Assembly (NCBI GenBank): GCA_030272585.1
Contig: BSYQ01000004.1
Location: 5,394,001-5,458,000 of the forward strand
Length of the DNA: 64,000 nt
DNA from: Bryopsis sp. KO-2023
Lineage: Eukaryota > Chlorophyta > Ulvophyceae > Bryopsidales > Bryopsidaceae
Reading direction: 5' to 3'
In this document: piece after piece, positions 13,196 to 24,896 of the stretch
How positions within the stretch are numbered: position 1 is the first letter of the stretch
Layout: each line of letters begins with the position of its first letter
Made by a program: the position numbers and the translations under genes
Notes under the pieces: generated by a model
Seen by the model: only the letters and a program-made list of their open reading frames with translations
Told to the model about the DNA's origin: nothing
Database searches by the model: none

Positions 13196-13399
13196 ATGCC
13201 GGAGGTGGTGCTGAAAGTCGCGATGATGTGCGAGGGGTGCGTTGGTGCTGTGAAGCGCGTTCTGGAGAGCATGGAAGGGGTGGACTCCGTGGACGTCAGT
13301 CTAGAAAAACAAACCGCCGTTATTCAAGGCAGTGTCACTGCTCAAGTGGCTGCCGAAAGAGTCGCCGCTACCGGCAAGAAAACCGAGATAATCAGTTGA
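13196..13399 (+). CDS. ATX1: ATX1-type copper chaperone (HMA domain)
   Basis: A complete 67-residue heavy-metal-associated domain in one exon. It begins MPEVVLKVAM and carries the Cu(I)-binding MxCxxC motif as MMCEGC, followed by VGAVKRVLESMEGV and a lysine near the C-terminus (ATGKKTEIIS), as in ATX1/ATOX1 proteins that hand copper to P-type ATPases of the Golgi. Length and layout equal the yeast and animal chaperones, so no plant-specific C-terminal extension is present. An in-frame ATG at 13058 would add 46 residues, but they look like 5' UTR. It is intronless among intron-rich neighbours. It shares a short divergent promoter with VPS33. Confidence 0.9.
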   Translation: MPEVVLKVAMMCEGCVGAVKRVLESMEGVDSVDVSLEKQTAVIQGSVTAQVAAERVAATGKKTEIIS

Positions 13400-14076
13400 G
13401 AATCGAAGAGTTTGTGACGCTTTTTCGTCGTCGAGATCGAAACTTCGGGGGGGGGGGGGGGGGGAGGGGGAAGTCTGACGGGGGGGTTCGTTGAGGGGTG
13501 TATAGGTGTTCGGCTTGTTTGGGGGAGCGGGGAAAGGATTCCAAAGCGTGACGTTCGCTATGCGGCTGAGGATTCAGAGGATCATTCTGGGGTTCAGCGC
13601 GAGGGAGGTCTGTCGAAGTTTTTGAAATCTTTGTGGGCGTGGCGCTTGACTGGGCGGGACTCGTGTACTTTGGAGAATCTTGCGATGATGCGAAAAAACA
13701 TGTGTCGGGTGGAGCGATCGGGGATTCGTGTAATGATAAAACTGTGGTCTTGAACCACTGTCTCCTACAATTCACCAATTTCCTCCTCGACTCTTCCTAA
13801 CGCCCATCACTAAACTCTCTGACTCACCCCAGTCAAAACCCAGCCTCACAAGTAAACCATGGTGAACGAGGTCGACCTTGACCGTTGCATTCGCATGCAT
13901 GCATGTTCTGGATGGATAGGAAATACATACCAGGTTTTAAGGGGGATGTCTCCTACACACATTGTCCAAACTATGTAACGCCCATTGTTCACCGTGCAGT
14001 TCCTAACAAAGACAATCACAAACTGCCATACTTCCACCCATCCTCTTCTCCAAACCTATCATCCCGGGGCAGTGTT
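13400..14076. other. Convergent intergenic region with G-tract
   Basis: It lies between the 3' ends of ATX1 and the ThDP enzyme. A run of 18 G (13447-13464) followed by five more (13466-13470) could form a G-quadruplex in the ATX1 3' UTR. Nothing else was recognised. Confidence 0.5.
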
Positions 14077-15696
14077 CTACACCACGGCCTGAATAAGTAC
14101 TGGGCCAGTGTGTACGAGTGCATCTCTAAAGTGCTGGATGAACTCATTCACCGTCGATGCTCGCACAGCTCGAACGCCCATCCCTCCAGCCAATGCCACC
14201 CAATCGATCTCTGGCTTGCTCAAGTCTGTGAGCTTGCTGAGCTTCGAGGCAGTCAGGCCAGGTACGCCCTGCTTGGCGACCTCCAGCTTCAGAATGGCAT
14301 ACGTGTTGTTCGAAAATATCACCGTGACTACTCGCAAGCCCTCTCTAGCTTGTGTCCAGAGCGCTTGCAACGAATACATACCACTCCCATCAGCCTGAAG
14401 GTTTATCACTGTTCGATCAGGGCAAGCCACCGCAGCCCCCACCGCCATTGGTGGCCCACAACCAATAGCACCACCGGTTAGCATCAAGTGGCTAAAGCGA
14501 GGGCATCCTTTCGACGCCTCCCAGTAACTATTCCCACTGGTGATCGATTCGTCAACGATAATCGCTTTGGGGGGCTGAAAGTGGGCAACGATGGAGCACG
14601 CGCTGGCGGCTGTCAGTTTCCCACCAGAAGGAAGACTGGGCCTTGCTGGCCTTGCGAATGCACCACCGCAATTCACGCCTGGAACGATGTCCTGTGCCCC
14701 AACGCACTCGGCAAGAATTTCCAGCGCCTGACCAGTCAAGGGACCCGCATCAATTTGCCATACGAAATCTTCTTTCAATAGAATCAACTCGCTTGGGCCA
14801 TTCTTGTAGCCAAACTGAGCCACAGGCAATCTGACGTCCACTGCAACCACCATTTCGAAGCCAGAGAGCGCTTTGTGTGCTTCGTGTGGGAAGTACGGTA
14901 GCCGCGATGGCGTCGGTAAGCCCTCGCCCCGATCAAATCGAGCAAACGCGTTCTCGCACAGGAGGGTCGCCCCAACTTTGGCAGCAATCCTTCCCGCCGC
15001 AATCAATGCACCGTTTTCCTCTAGGAGCGCCCTGCCTCCCAGGTACAGGGCTGCTTTTCCTTTTTGGCATTTCTGAAGCGCACCTGCGCAATCTCTTGCG
15101 AAAGTCTCAAGAGTGGGTAGGGAAACTGAAGCGTCGACTCGTTTCTCGGAGAAACAGGTCTCGAGCTCTTCCGTGGCCCACGATAAATCATGCGCAATGA
15201 TCAGCGTAGAAACACGACTCTGGGTAGGATCGCATGGGCAATCGTTAACTGCTTTCGCGGCCTCCTCTGTTTGGGACAAGAGCTGGTGTCCCTCTGTGCA
15301 TGTGGTTACACTCCCTGATACTGTGCTTGCCAGTGCATGTATATCCATACACAAGGGGGGATCTGCAGACCGATGCCATGTTGCTACATCCCCCACAAGG
15401 GTCAGGACAGGGCTCCTTGCACGGCGTGCATTGTGTAAGTTTGACAGTCCGTTGACCAACCCGGGTCCCATATGCAGCAAACACAGGGCCGGCTTCCTCG
15501 CCATTCTTGCATACCCATCGGAGGCACCCGTGCACACAGTCTCGTGGAGCCCCAAGATTGATCGGATGCCGGGCGTGGCCGCAAGAGCCCCCACGAACCA
15601 CATCTCCGTGGTCCCTGGATTGGCGAAGCATATTTCGATACCTTCCCTGGCAATAACCTCGATAACAGCTGTAGCGCCTGTCTTTGGATTTGCCAT
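14077..15696 (-). CDS. Thiamine-diphosphate enzyme, acetolactate synthase-like (bacterial IlvX-type)
   Basis: A 539-residue intronless ORF with the full three-domain layout of ThDP decarboxylase/synthases. The N-terminal PYR domain has FANPGTTEMWF and the cofactor-activating Glu in LGLHETV, then GASDGYARMA. The middle domain follows. The C-terminal PP domain has the metal/ThDP motif as ADGSGMYSLQALW with the paired Asn in FSNNTYAIL; Ala replaces the usual first Gly of GDG. The protein starts directly at the PYR domain with no transit peptide. It resembles bacterial proteins annotated as acetolactate synthase large subunit/IlvX rather than the plastid acetohydroxyacid synthase, so the true substrate is uncertain (a 2-keto acid carboligase or decarboxylase). 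Single-exon structure and the homopolymer-poor surroundings suggest horizontal acquisition. Confidence 0.85.
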   Translation of the reverse strand: MANPKTGATAVIEVIAREGIEICFANPGTTEMWFVGALAATPGIRSILGLHETVCTGASDGYARMARKPALCLLHMGPGLVNGLSNLHNARRARSPVLTLVGDVATWHRSADPPLCMDIHALASTVSGSVTTCTEGHQLLSQTEEAAKAVNDCPCDPTQSRVSTLIIAHDLSWATEELETCFSEKRVDASVSLPTLETFARDCAGALQKCQKGKAALYLGGRALLEENGALIAAGRIAAKVGATLLCENAFARFDRGEGLPTPSRLPYFPHEAHKALSGFEMVVAVDVRLPVAQFGYKNGPSELILLKEDFVWQIDAGPLTGQALEILAECVGAQDIVPGVNCGGAFARPARPSLPSGGKLTAASACSIVAHFQPPKAIIVDESITSGNSYWEASKGCPRFSHLMLTGGAIGCGPPMAVGAAVACPDRTVINLQADGSGMYSLQALWTQAREGLRVVTVIFSNNTYAILKLEVAKQGVPGLTASKLSKLTDLSKPEIDWVALAGGMGVRAVRASTVNEFIQHFRDALVHTGPVLIQAVV

Positions 15697-17868
15697 TTTT
15701 CAGCTATGGGTCGTCGGCACCCCGGTTACTTGTATCGCAAACCTCAACGAATGTATTTCTTCTTTTAGCCACCAACACATCCGATACGAAATCGAAATCT
15801 CGCCGCCTGGAGTATATTGCTCTCATTGCCTTATCCAGAATTCTGAAGAGGCCGAGAAAGTCAGAATGTCGTGAAAGTCAGAATGTCGTGGTGGATAGGC
15901 TACAAACCCATGTCGAATTGTAGAGGAGAAAATTGCCTTTCGTTGGCTTCCTAGTATATCAAGCTCTAAGTATCAAGTGTATCCTTGTGTGAGTGGAGCT
16001 CACAAAAAACTCAAGCGAGATTAGCATCCCCCTCTTGAAACATCTCTTGAAGAGGTCAGCTGAGCCCTTTTAGATGGTGCAACACCGAATTTGGGTGCAT
16101 GTCTCTTCCTAGCTCATTTACTACTGCGCTACACGAGCCAAACCCCCGTTTCTAACCCATGCGATGCAAATAGGCCCGTTCGCGACCTTTTCTGGCCCTG
16201 TGCCGTCCTCGCGACCCCTTGGCTCGTCGATGGGTGTCAAAGATTCGACTTCCAGTGTCGTATGACCATACCCAAGCGATAAAACATATACATTTCACAT
16301 TCTTCAGTTAGGACCGCCGTAGTCCGCGGATGCAATGGCGACTAGCGCAGCGTCGACGCCGCAGCAGTTGGGTAGCTTTTCACTAGCGTTGGTTAAATTT
16401 CTGCGCACGTCCAACTTTTTGCGGTGGTGCAAACGGACGAGCCAGCTGCCAACAATCGTTGACCATGGAGCATGGTGGATTCGTAGACTCCATCCCAGCA
16501 GTGGTGAAGGCAAACCACGAGCACAATTTGTGCACACAGCTCTAATTTTAGAAGCACACGAACACTTCATCGTTGGTAGACCTTCTTCCGGAAGCGAGCG
16601 GACAAACGCCCTACCACCGCGGGGTGTGGTGGTGTGTGAGGTTTTGTTTCCTTTCAACCACAGCGCCTGACCACAGACCGTCCCGCTTGTGTGCGAGTGC
16701 CGCAAAGTGAGAGAGAGAGAGCAACACCACGCCCACGAACGTACCAAAACAGAGCGGCGTTCGCTACGACAGCTTATCTTTCGGCAACGTCGTCAAGAGA
16801 GCCGATCACGTGCAGAGCGCCTCGCAGTCGATCTATACGACAACTTCGTGGAGAGGAAGTTTGCTTCCTCCACGAGAAATGGATCCACGAGAAAGGACGT
16901 CATGCTTCTCCTGCCACCCTCTACTTTTTGGTAGAGTAAAAGAAAGGGAACAAAACGCGACAAGATGGGGGTGCGCGCGCTCCTGCGCACCCCCCCTGGA
17001 TCCGCCTCTGAGAGTTCCTGGAGAAACTCGTTCCTTCCAAGGACATCCTCACCACTGCTGGGAGGCACATAAAGTTTCCAAACGCGCGTTCCTATTGTTG
17101 GCGAGGCTGTGTGCTACTCTGAGACGCACGCGAGACGTCTCGCAAGGAAAATAAGCCTGGAGCAAAATCCCTGCTCACAGATAGATATCCTTCCTCAACC
17201 TTCGCCTCCTCCACTTGACGCATCGACCAGGAAGCCATATCTTGCCACTCCCTCCCCAGTAGTTTCCTTGCGCACGAGTAATTGGCATAAATCTCTTCCA
17301 AAGGCGACAAAGTGAAAGCGTGCGTATATTTCCCCAGACGCCACTTGAACGGCAAGAACCGATTTGGAAATTCACGACGAACACATGGCTGCCGCCCTTT
17401 TTTCTGTCGACACACAGCCATCACAAACCCTCCGTGTTTGCCCTAAGATCGGCGCCGCCCTCTAGATTTTGAACGCTACAGTCTTTTGTCATGCCGCTAT
17501 ATGAGGGGGGCATCATGCTGGGAGATCGAGCTCGTCCGCATTCGCGGCCCACTGTTGCGGCGATCGTCTCCAACTAAAGTGGGAAAGCGGGCATGGAGGT
17601 CAAGATGTACGCCAGAACTTCACACCCCCCCAATCGGGTTGCACATGTAAACTCTGATTGGGTATCATTGTAGAGCGTGAGATTTGTCATGTGCTATGCT
17701 GTCGTGTGGGCCGCTGGGTGGCGTGTGCCCTTATAAATGCAAAGCTCCGCCAAACCTTCGATCACAATTTGGCCTTGCGACAGTTGGCCCCCACGACCTC
17801 CCCCTCCCCAGCTCCACGCCATCGCCCCTCACGGAAGGAAACGCAACGAACATCAGCACGACTCCGCA
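15697..17868. other. 2.2-kb divergent region without recognised gene
   Basis: It separates the starts of the ThDP enzyme (-) and the CCCH gene (+). Open frames exist, for example 16335-16670 on + (111 codons, ATGGCG start) overlapping 16304-16747 on -, but none resembles a family I know. Unlike most of the window there are no A or T runs of eight or more. Confidence 0.45.
16967..16994. other. GC-rich perfect hairpin
   Basis: A 10-bp perfect stem, gggggtgcgc / gcgcaccccc, with an 8-base loop. It sits about 900 bp before the CCCH start codon. Its role is unknown. Confidence 0.6.
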
Positions 17869-20048
17869 ATGGCGACAGGAAGCGGCAACACCCCCCCTGC
17901 CGAGCAAGAGCAATTCACCGACGATTTCATGATTTACCACTTCAAGGTGCGGGGAACGCGAGCTCCGGCGCTTCTGGAAGTCGACCAGAAAGGGGGCGAT
18001 TCGATAATGGCACCTGAAGCAGCCCCGATGTTGCCGCTATTATCGCTATCGCCTCGATCGTGGTGGAATCTCTCTTAGATCGTCGGTTCCGTTACTAATA
18101 CAAGCCGTTTTGCCATACCAACCGCGGTCACACCGCGGGAGTGACCCGCGGTCGATTCGGCGCTTTGGTTGAATTTTTTTGTGTCGTGGGTGGCAGGTGA
18201 CTCCATGCGACAAGACATACCGACACAACTGGAGAACGTGCCCATTTGCCCACAAAAACGAAACAGCACGCCGCCGCGATCATCAGATGATAAAATACCA
18301 TGCTGTAATTTGCCATCATGCGAAACAAGTATGTATCGCTCCAGAGCTGTGGCGTGTCCAGGCGCTGGGCATGAGTCATTTCGATTCTGAATTTGAACCT
18401 CTATGGGGGGATGCATAATATCGTGCAAGGTTTTATTGTTTCATTGTTGTTGTTTTTTTTCTGCAGAAAGAGCCGTGCCCGCAGGGGGAAAATTGTCCCT
18501 GTGCACATAACGTGTTTGAGTATTGGCTGCTGCCCTCCAGGTGAGGAGAAATAAGCTGAACCGATTCCTTGATTCCGCTTAATTAAGACCCTTTTAATTG
18601 ATGCAGTCCACTATTACATGCACATGTAACACCCGTTCCAAATCCAGGGTTTTTTTCCATCGATAAACAGGCAGGTTTTGAGATTTTCTGATACAAAGTG
18701 AAACAAGAAACCCCTCTTACCGCTCGTTTTGTTTTTCCTCCTGCATTGATCAGATTCAAGACAGACATGTGCATGCATGGGAACAAGGAGTCGTGCAAAC
18801 GAAAGTTTTGCTTTTTCGCGCACCACGAATCGGAGCTGAGAACGCCACCTGATGAGGCAAGGGTCGAGGAAGCCGTCCTCGAAAACACTGGTTCCCTCAA
18901 ACCAAAAGAGCTCAATAATGTTGTTACCTTTGTCAACGTAGGCGAAATTCCCCAACCTCATTCCTTATTCCTTTTTTTTATTTTTATTCCCTGAAAAAAA
19001 AATAAAAAAATAGGATCAGATGCCTTGAATCTCTTTTTTTTGCCAATTTTAATTCTCATTTAAACTTTACATTTCACTCTTGATGTTTGCCATTTTGCTT
19101 TTTTTTTAACTTTAAATCTATATTTCTTTTTTATTTTTTGGTATCGGTGTTTCTTATTTTTGGATCTGAGGCAGATCGGGTCTGTCGACTTATGTCTTAA
19201 TTTCTTATCAGTGTTTTATTTTCAAATCTGAGGCAGATCAGTTCATTTTTCCTCATCTGCCGTTTAATGTTTTAAATTCTGCTTACAAATATGAACATAA
19301 GACACCCCCTATGACTAGTATCTGTTGGCTGTTCTTCTGTCGCACATCCACTCCTGCCGAAGTAAAAGTCAAATCAACTCCACCACAAAACCCTCTGGCA
19401 TCCCAATCCAACTGTGTTTCCCCAAATCCTATGTCTGACATTTCCATCCGATTCTCACAGGGAGGGGAGCATTGGCCTTTGAGCGATATCATGGAGGTAT
19501 GGGATGCGGAGCCTCCTCAGCTCTCCAACGACCCGGCAACTCTTCACACACAACAACAGCAACAACAAAACATCGGCCATTCTTCACACGTATTTCCACA
19601 AGAGTTGCTGCCGGCCGGGCTCCTGTCTCCAGACGACAATATCGACAGGCGGCATTCCTCCGGGAGTCTGCAATCCAGGGGCAGCAGCGGGAGGCGAATG
19701 CCCGGGATGCCCGGGGTTGGGACGGACGAGGGGATGAGAGGTGGCGGTGTTGCTGGCTTTACTGACATTCATGGTGTTGGAGAGGGTATGTATGGTGCTG
19801 AAGATAGGGTGGTGGTTGGTCAACCTCCGCAAGGTTTACGATTGACAAGCAGTCAGATTTTGAGAGTCGGGCAACAACAGGGTGAGTTGATGGGACAGCC
19901 TGGCGGGCAGAGAAGCGGCGGTGGAGGGGGAGCTGGGGCTGGAGGGGCTCAGCAGAGAGAAACCGATTCCGAAGGGGAGGCCCTACCGAGTGCGGAAATT
20001 CTGAGGAGCTTGACAATAAGCAAAGGCTTGGGATTAGATAGACCGTGA
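17869..20048 (+). CDS. Plant-type tandem CCCH zinc-finger protein (RR-TZF)
   Basis: Five exons, 17869-17946, 18197-18328, 18467-18540, 18754-18937 and 19461-20048, give 351 residues with frame kept at every junction. Exons 1-4 assemble the plant RR-TZF module: DDFMIYHFK, a first Cys/His unit ending CPFAH followed by ARRRD, then a C-x8-C-x5-C-x3-H finger closing in CPCAHNVFEYWL and a C-x7-C-x4-C-x3-H finger (CMHGNKESCKRKFCFFAH). These proteins bind RNA (AU-rich elements) in cytoplasmic granules and drive mRNA decay in hormone, light and stress responses. No N-terminal ankyrin repeats are present, so it matches the shorter subgroup. The last exon is low-complexity: poly-Gln near its start, Gly-rich stretches, and SAEILRSLTISKGLGL at the end. 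The extent of the exon 4 donor is less certain than the rest. Confidence 0.88.
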
Positions 20049-23000
20049 AAAAAAAACAAAAAAACAAAGAAGAAAGGAAAAGAATGGAAGAGAAAAGGAA
20101 AGGAATCAAAAGAACTGGGCTTTCCGTTGTTTAACGGAAAAAGGGAAAAACAAAAACAAAAGGGGATTCGGTTCACCAAACACAGAGAAAAAAAAAGAAG
20201 AAAAAAACGAAGGGAAAAAAAAAATCTGGGAAAAGGAGAGATATTTTTAACAAGAGGAAAGAAAAAACAGAGTCGAAAATTAATAGCATAGGGGGAGCAT
20301 GGTGCTCGTTTTTTTCTTTTTTTTTTCATTTTTTTTTTTCATTTTGATGGTTGTTTTGAAGAAAGACCGAAACGAAACTTTTGAAACAAGAATGAAGGGT
20401 TGAGTCGAACCCGGGGAAAAAAAAGGTTGGGGGCGATGGGCAGGATGCGGATGGTTTCAACCCAAAGGAACGATGGAATCATTTTTTTTTCCTTCTATAT
20501 TGGTGTTTTTTGTTTGTTTGTTTTTTGTCGAAGTTTGAGAGGCAGCTTTGGGAGTGCACGGAAAGGGAAAGGAAAAAAAGCCCAGAAAAACAACAAAGAG
20601 AAAACGAAGTAAACAGTCTGAATTCTGGGAAGCTATTTTCTTCTTCGGTGAAAGGAGGAATAGAAATGCACGAGTAGAAAAAAATTTGGATATTGGGGCG
20701 GTTGAATTTGGTAGATAAATCTTTTTTTTTTTTGCTTTGTCGGCAAGCGACAACGAGAAAGAATCTCAACTTTTTCAAATTCAACACATTTCCAAGTTGA
20801 ATCGTTGCAAAAAGCATTGTGGTAAGAAGGGGTTAAGTAGGGGGTTTTCCCCTATGGGAGAAAAAAACAACCAAAAAAAAACCGAAGAACCCGAAAGGAA
20901 AACAAAAATTGTCGACATAGTAGGTGGGATTTCCTGAGAAAATATCTCAGGAATTAGATACTGGGTAAATTTGTGGGTGGATTTGTTGTTTTGTGCGCGT
21001 TTTTTTTTTCCTGGAGGGGAAAAAAATCATAGCAGAAAAAAACGCAATCGTAGCTTGAAAAAAAAATGAGAAAATTGACGAGAGATGAGTGCATTGTCAT
21101 TCCAGGGATTGGGGTGTTTTTCGTGTTTTTTTTTTTTCAAACTTTCAGAAATGTTGACCAACAAGATTTTCCACTAGGTGCCGATCATGGGATTGGTGTT
21201 TTTTTTTGTTTTTTTTTTATTTGGGTTTGTACTGGTTTTCTTGATCAAAGTTTGTATGATTGGAGAGAACTGCATATTTGATCATTGCCTGGGGGATTTT
21301 TTTTTTTGTGGGAAAGAGGAGGGAAATGGATTTGGATTGTGGGTGGTCAGACAAAAGTTTTGACGGAAAAAAAACAAAAAAAAAACACAAACCAACCCCA
21401 AAAAATTCGTCTATTAAAAAAACCTAAAAAAAAAATTTAGAGGGGCAACAAGGAGAGGCTAGGGCATAGAGAAAAAGATAGAAAAAAGAAAAAAGAAAAA
21501 CAGAGGTATCCGCTGTAAAGTGGGAAAATCCTTTTATGTTGGTTCTTTAGGAATTCCTGGCCTTTCCAGAAATGATGTGCAGGAGGTTGGGGCCCTGCGT
21601 CTAGAGCATCCAAGCTCAGTAGCTTTGGATTTTGAAATGATGATTATTTGCAAGTCCTTCAGGTTGTCTTTCCCATCCAGGGAGCATTATCTCTCTTTCC
21701 CCCCCCCCCCCCCCCACCTTACTAAGATAAAAAAAAGAAGGAAAAAAGAAGGAAAAAAGGAGGAAAAAAAAAGGAAAAACATTGACAAAAATATGGAGTC
21801 AGAAAGGAAAAAAAGGGGGTGGAAAGAGAAATCAAAGAATGATTGCTGGAGATATCGCATGCAAATGCGAGGTTGTTTTCTTGATGGTTAGAATCTGTCC
21901 GGTTTGGTTTCGGCTGTGATTGAACGTTTTTCTTTTTTTTTCTTGAATTTTAAATATGATTCTCACAAAGGGAAATTGGGAGCAGGCTAGAAGGTTGCAA
22001 GGAAAACGAACAACTAGTAGTCGACAAGAGGTTTTTTGTTTTTTTTTGGAACGGCTTTGCATAAATACATATTTTGTGCGTTGTCGTAATAGCATGCACT
22101 TTAATATATATACATACATTTGTTGGAATTTGATGGGACCCATCAAATTTTCTTCTCAATGGGTTGTTTTTCTCTTAATTTTCTCAACTTTTTCTGTCGC
22201 ATCTCAAAAAGAGTTTTGGAGAGGAAGAGTGACTCCATTTTTTTTTGGAGTATATTTTTTTCCTCTCATTTTTTCTTCCTTTTTTTTTGAAAGGGGTTGA
22301 GGAGGTGAATGGGTGGCACTGTTTTCTAGTTCAAACTGCAAACTCTGTTCTAAAATTCAAGAGGGTGTGTTTTTTTGTTTTTTTTTTCGTTATTGGTATT
22401 TTCGTTTTGGCATTTGGAAGGGGAGATTGGTTTCGACACTGGCAAAACCAAGAAAAAGCAAAGAAAAAAGAAAAAAAAATCTTTTTATCCGAGGGCATGG
22501 ATCCTTGAAAAAAAATGCATTTATGGACGAATGCAAGGATTCATATGCTTGCTATCCACAATCTCACCAATCTTTTTTTTATTTTGGGAGGAAAAAAATG
22601 TTGACTGGAGCTGGAGGAGGAGGGGAAAAGAGGGGGGTTGTGATGACTGGGGAAAAATTTTGGGTTACCCCCCTCACCCTCCCCCCCCCCCAAAAAAAAA
22701 AGAAAAAAGAAAAGGAAGAGCATGAAACAAGAAAATCAGATGTCAATATGATTACTGAAAAGAAAGTTCATCGCATTTAGAGAAATTAAAAAAAAGAAAA
22801 AAAAATACAGGAGAAAAGGAGAGAGAGAGAGAGAGTCAAGTGTTCAACATGGGCTGAAATAAATCGATCCGCTCGAAATTAAAAGTAAGTTTTAAGTTTT
22901 AAGTTTCTGATCTCTTCCTGAAACAAAAAAATCACAAAAATGAAAACGAGCATGCAAGGCTTTTTTGCCAGGGGGGGAAAAAAAAGGAAAAAAACGATTT

Positions 23001-24896
23001 TCACATCGGTCTTCGCTGAGAAAAAAAGGATATATATATGTTTATGATTTTGTGGGAGGGGTGAATTGGAAAGGAAAAAAACGAAAACAATCAAGAGAAT
23101 TATATTTATCAAAAAAAAAAATTGGAAAGAGCTTTTTCCTTCTGGGATGGAAAAAAAAAATATTCTGTCAAAAAAAAAAACAAATCTGTGATTTTCCATC
23201 CTTTTCTTTCCAAACATGCATTTTTTTTTATTTTTTTTTTAATTTGCGGTGGTATGCGCCAGCATAGCTTTTAAATTCAAGATGGGGCGATAATACAAAA
23301 GTCTACTAAAAATAGAGCATGAGGAGAAAAAAAGAGTGAGTTAGAGAGAAAAAAAAATGTACCGTTTGCCAATCGACAAGTGCAAGCATTCGGTGTGAGA
23401 TCACACATCGAAATTTGGTTTTTCAAATTTTTGATAGGAAAATATTCCGAAAAAAAGCAAAAAAGCAAAAAAGCAAAAGGAAAACAGAACGGTGGGTTTA
23501 CTGGAGATGAGAGTATATGGTCGCTGACATTCCCAAGGCCTGCAAAATGAAAGACACCTTTGATTTTTTGTTTGTTTTGATTCGATGGTGCGAATCGAAT
23601 CAGCGCTGAGGGTTTAATGCGGCCCAGAGAAAAATATCTAAACTCTAGGTGTGTTTCGGCAGCCCAGAGAAAAAAAAACATTTAAATACTAGGTGTAATT
23701 TGGGGGTGTGGTGGTAAGGATTCTTTCGTGTGTTTTTTCACGATCGGAGACTTTTGAGGGAAAGCAAAGAAAGGAGAGAGAGAACACACACGGGGACTGG
23801 AATTTATTTCCAGGTTTTTTTTTAGAAGGGGGGCGGATGTACTTGTTGGAAATTTCTTTTTTGAAGGGGGTGGTTGAAAGTCTTTTTCGTTTTGGTCCTT
23901 TCTGTCATGGGATGGTGCTAGTTTCTCCATCTACGTTCGTTTTGTGTCTTATTTTTCATCGATACATTTTTTTCTGTTCTCTTTCTCAAAGAATCGAGTG
24001 GGAAAAAAAAAAAGGGAAAAGGGGGAGGGGTTTGGAAGGAGAGTGCGAAAAGTGTGGATTTTATTCTCCAGAATCCGGGGAGGATTTGGGGAATTCCACA
24101 CTTGGTACCTCTTCGAATTTTTGTGTGTGGGTCAACTGAAAAAATGTCGCTGCCCTCCTCAATATCGAGGAATTCTCGTCTTTGTCTTTGTAAAAAAAAA
24201 AACTTGCAAAATTCCAGACTTTTCTTTCGAAATGTTGATTCTGAAAATGGGTGCATAATGCAGAGAGTTCAAGCAACGTTTATTTCTTTTGCAACAAACA
24301 ACTTCTCGTTATGTATTTCTTGGGAATTTTATTGTTTGGACTCCTTTGAACTGAACTGTTTTCTGAACTGTTCCTGTTTTTCTGTTTCGCCGGGAAATCA
24401 GAAATGCTGGTTCATTGTTATCTAATCCAGTCCAGTCTTATTGTTATTATTATCATCAATGGCAAAATTTTCAGAGAAGCTTGCCTTTTCTCCTTTCTTT
24501 CCTTGATTGAAATGAAAAGACAAGAAAAGATTGCTTCTCTACAGCAACCCCTTGGAAATTGAAAGATCCTTTTTTCCGATGCATATCAAATTATCTTATT
24601 TTTATTCTTGTTTCTGGTTGGAAATAAGAATTTATAAGAGTTCTTGTTGATTGGGATGACAGGTAACTGTGGGAGGCAATCAAGCCTCCAGCTGTTGTTC
24701 ATTGGCAACAACTTTATCATCAGCTGATCATTTGTATTTCCCCAGTGCTGTCTCGAATTCTTTTTTCATTTCACATGGAATCCCATCCATCCCTCCTTAA
24801 AAAATCGATCGATTCCTTGCAGCATTTCTGTTTCTTTTTTTTCTTCTTGAATCCAAACAAGAGGGGAAGGGGTGGGGTTGCTGAGTCAGCCAAGAA
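20049..24896. other. 4.8-kb convergent gene-free region
   Basis: Between the 3' ends of the CCCH and WD40 genes. It is dominated by poly-A, poly-T and G/A-rich tracts (for example a C-run near 21701-21714 and an agagag run near 22820). All open frames are short and homopolymer-driven. The only structured segment noticed is a group of stem-loops at 24672-24730. Confidence 0.5.
24672..24730. other. Cluster of three small stem-loops
   Basis: Consecutive inverted pairs: ggaggc/gcctcc (24672-24689), gttgtt/aacaac (24694-24712) and the palindrome atcagctgat (about 24719-24728). It could be a structured 3' UTR or small RNA; no known RNA family is recognised. Confidence 0.3.
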
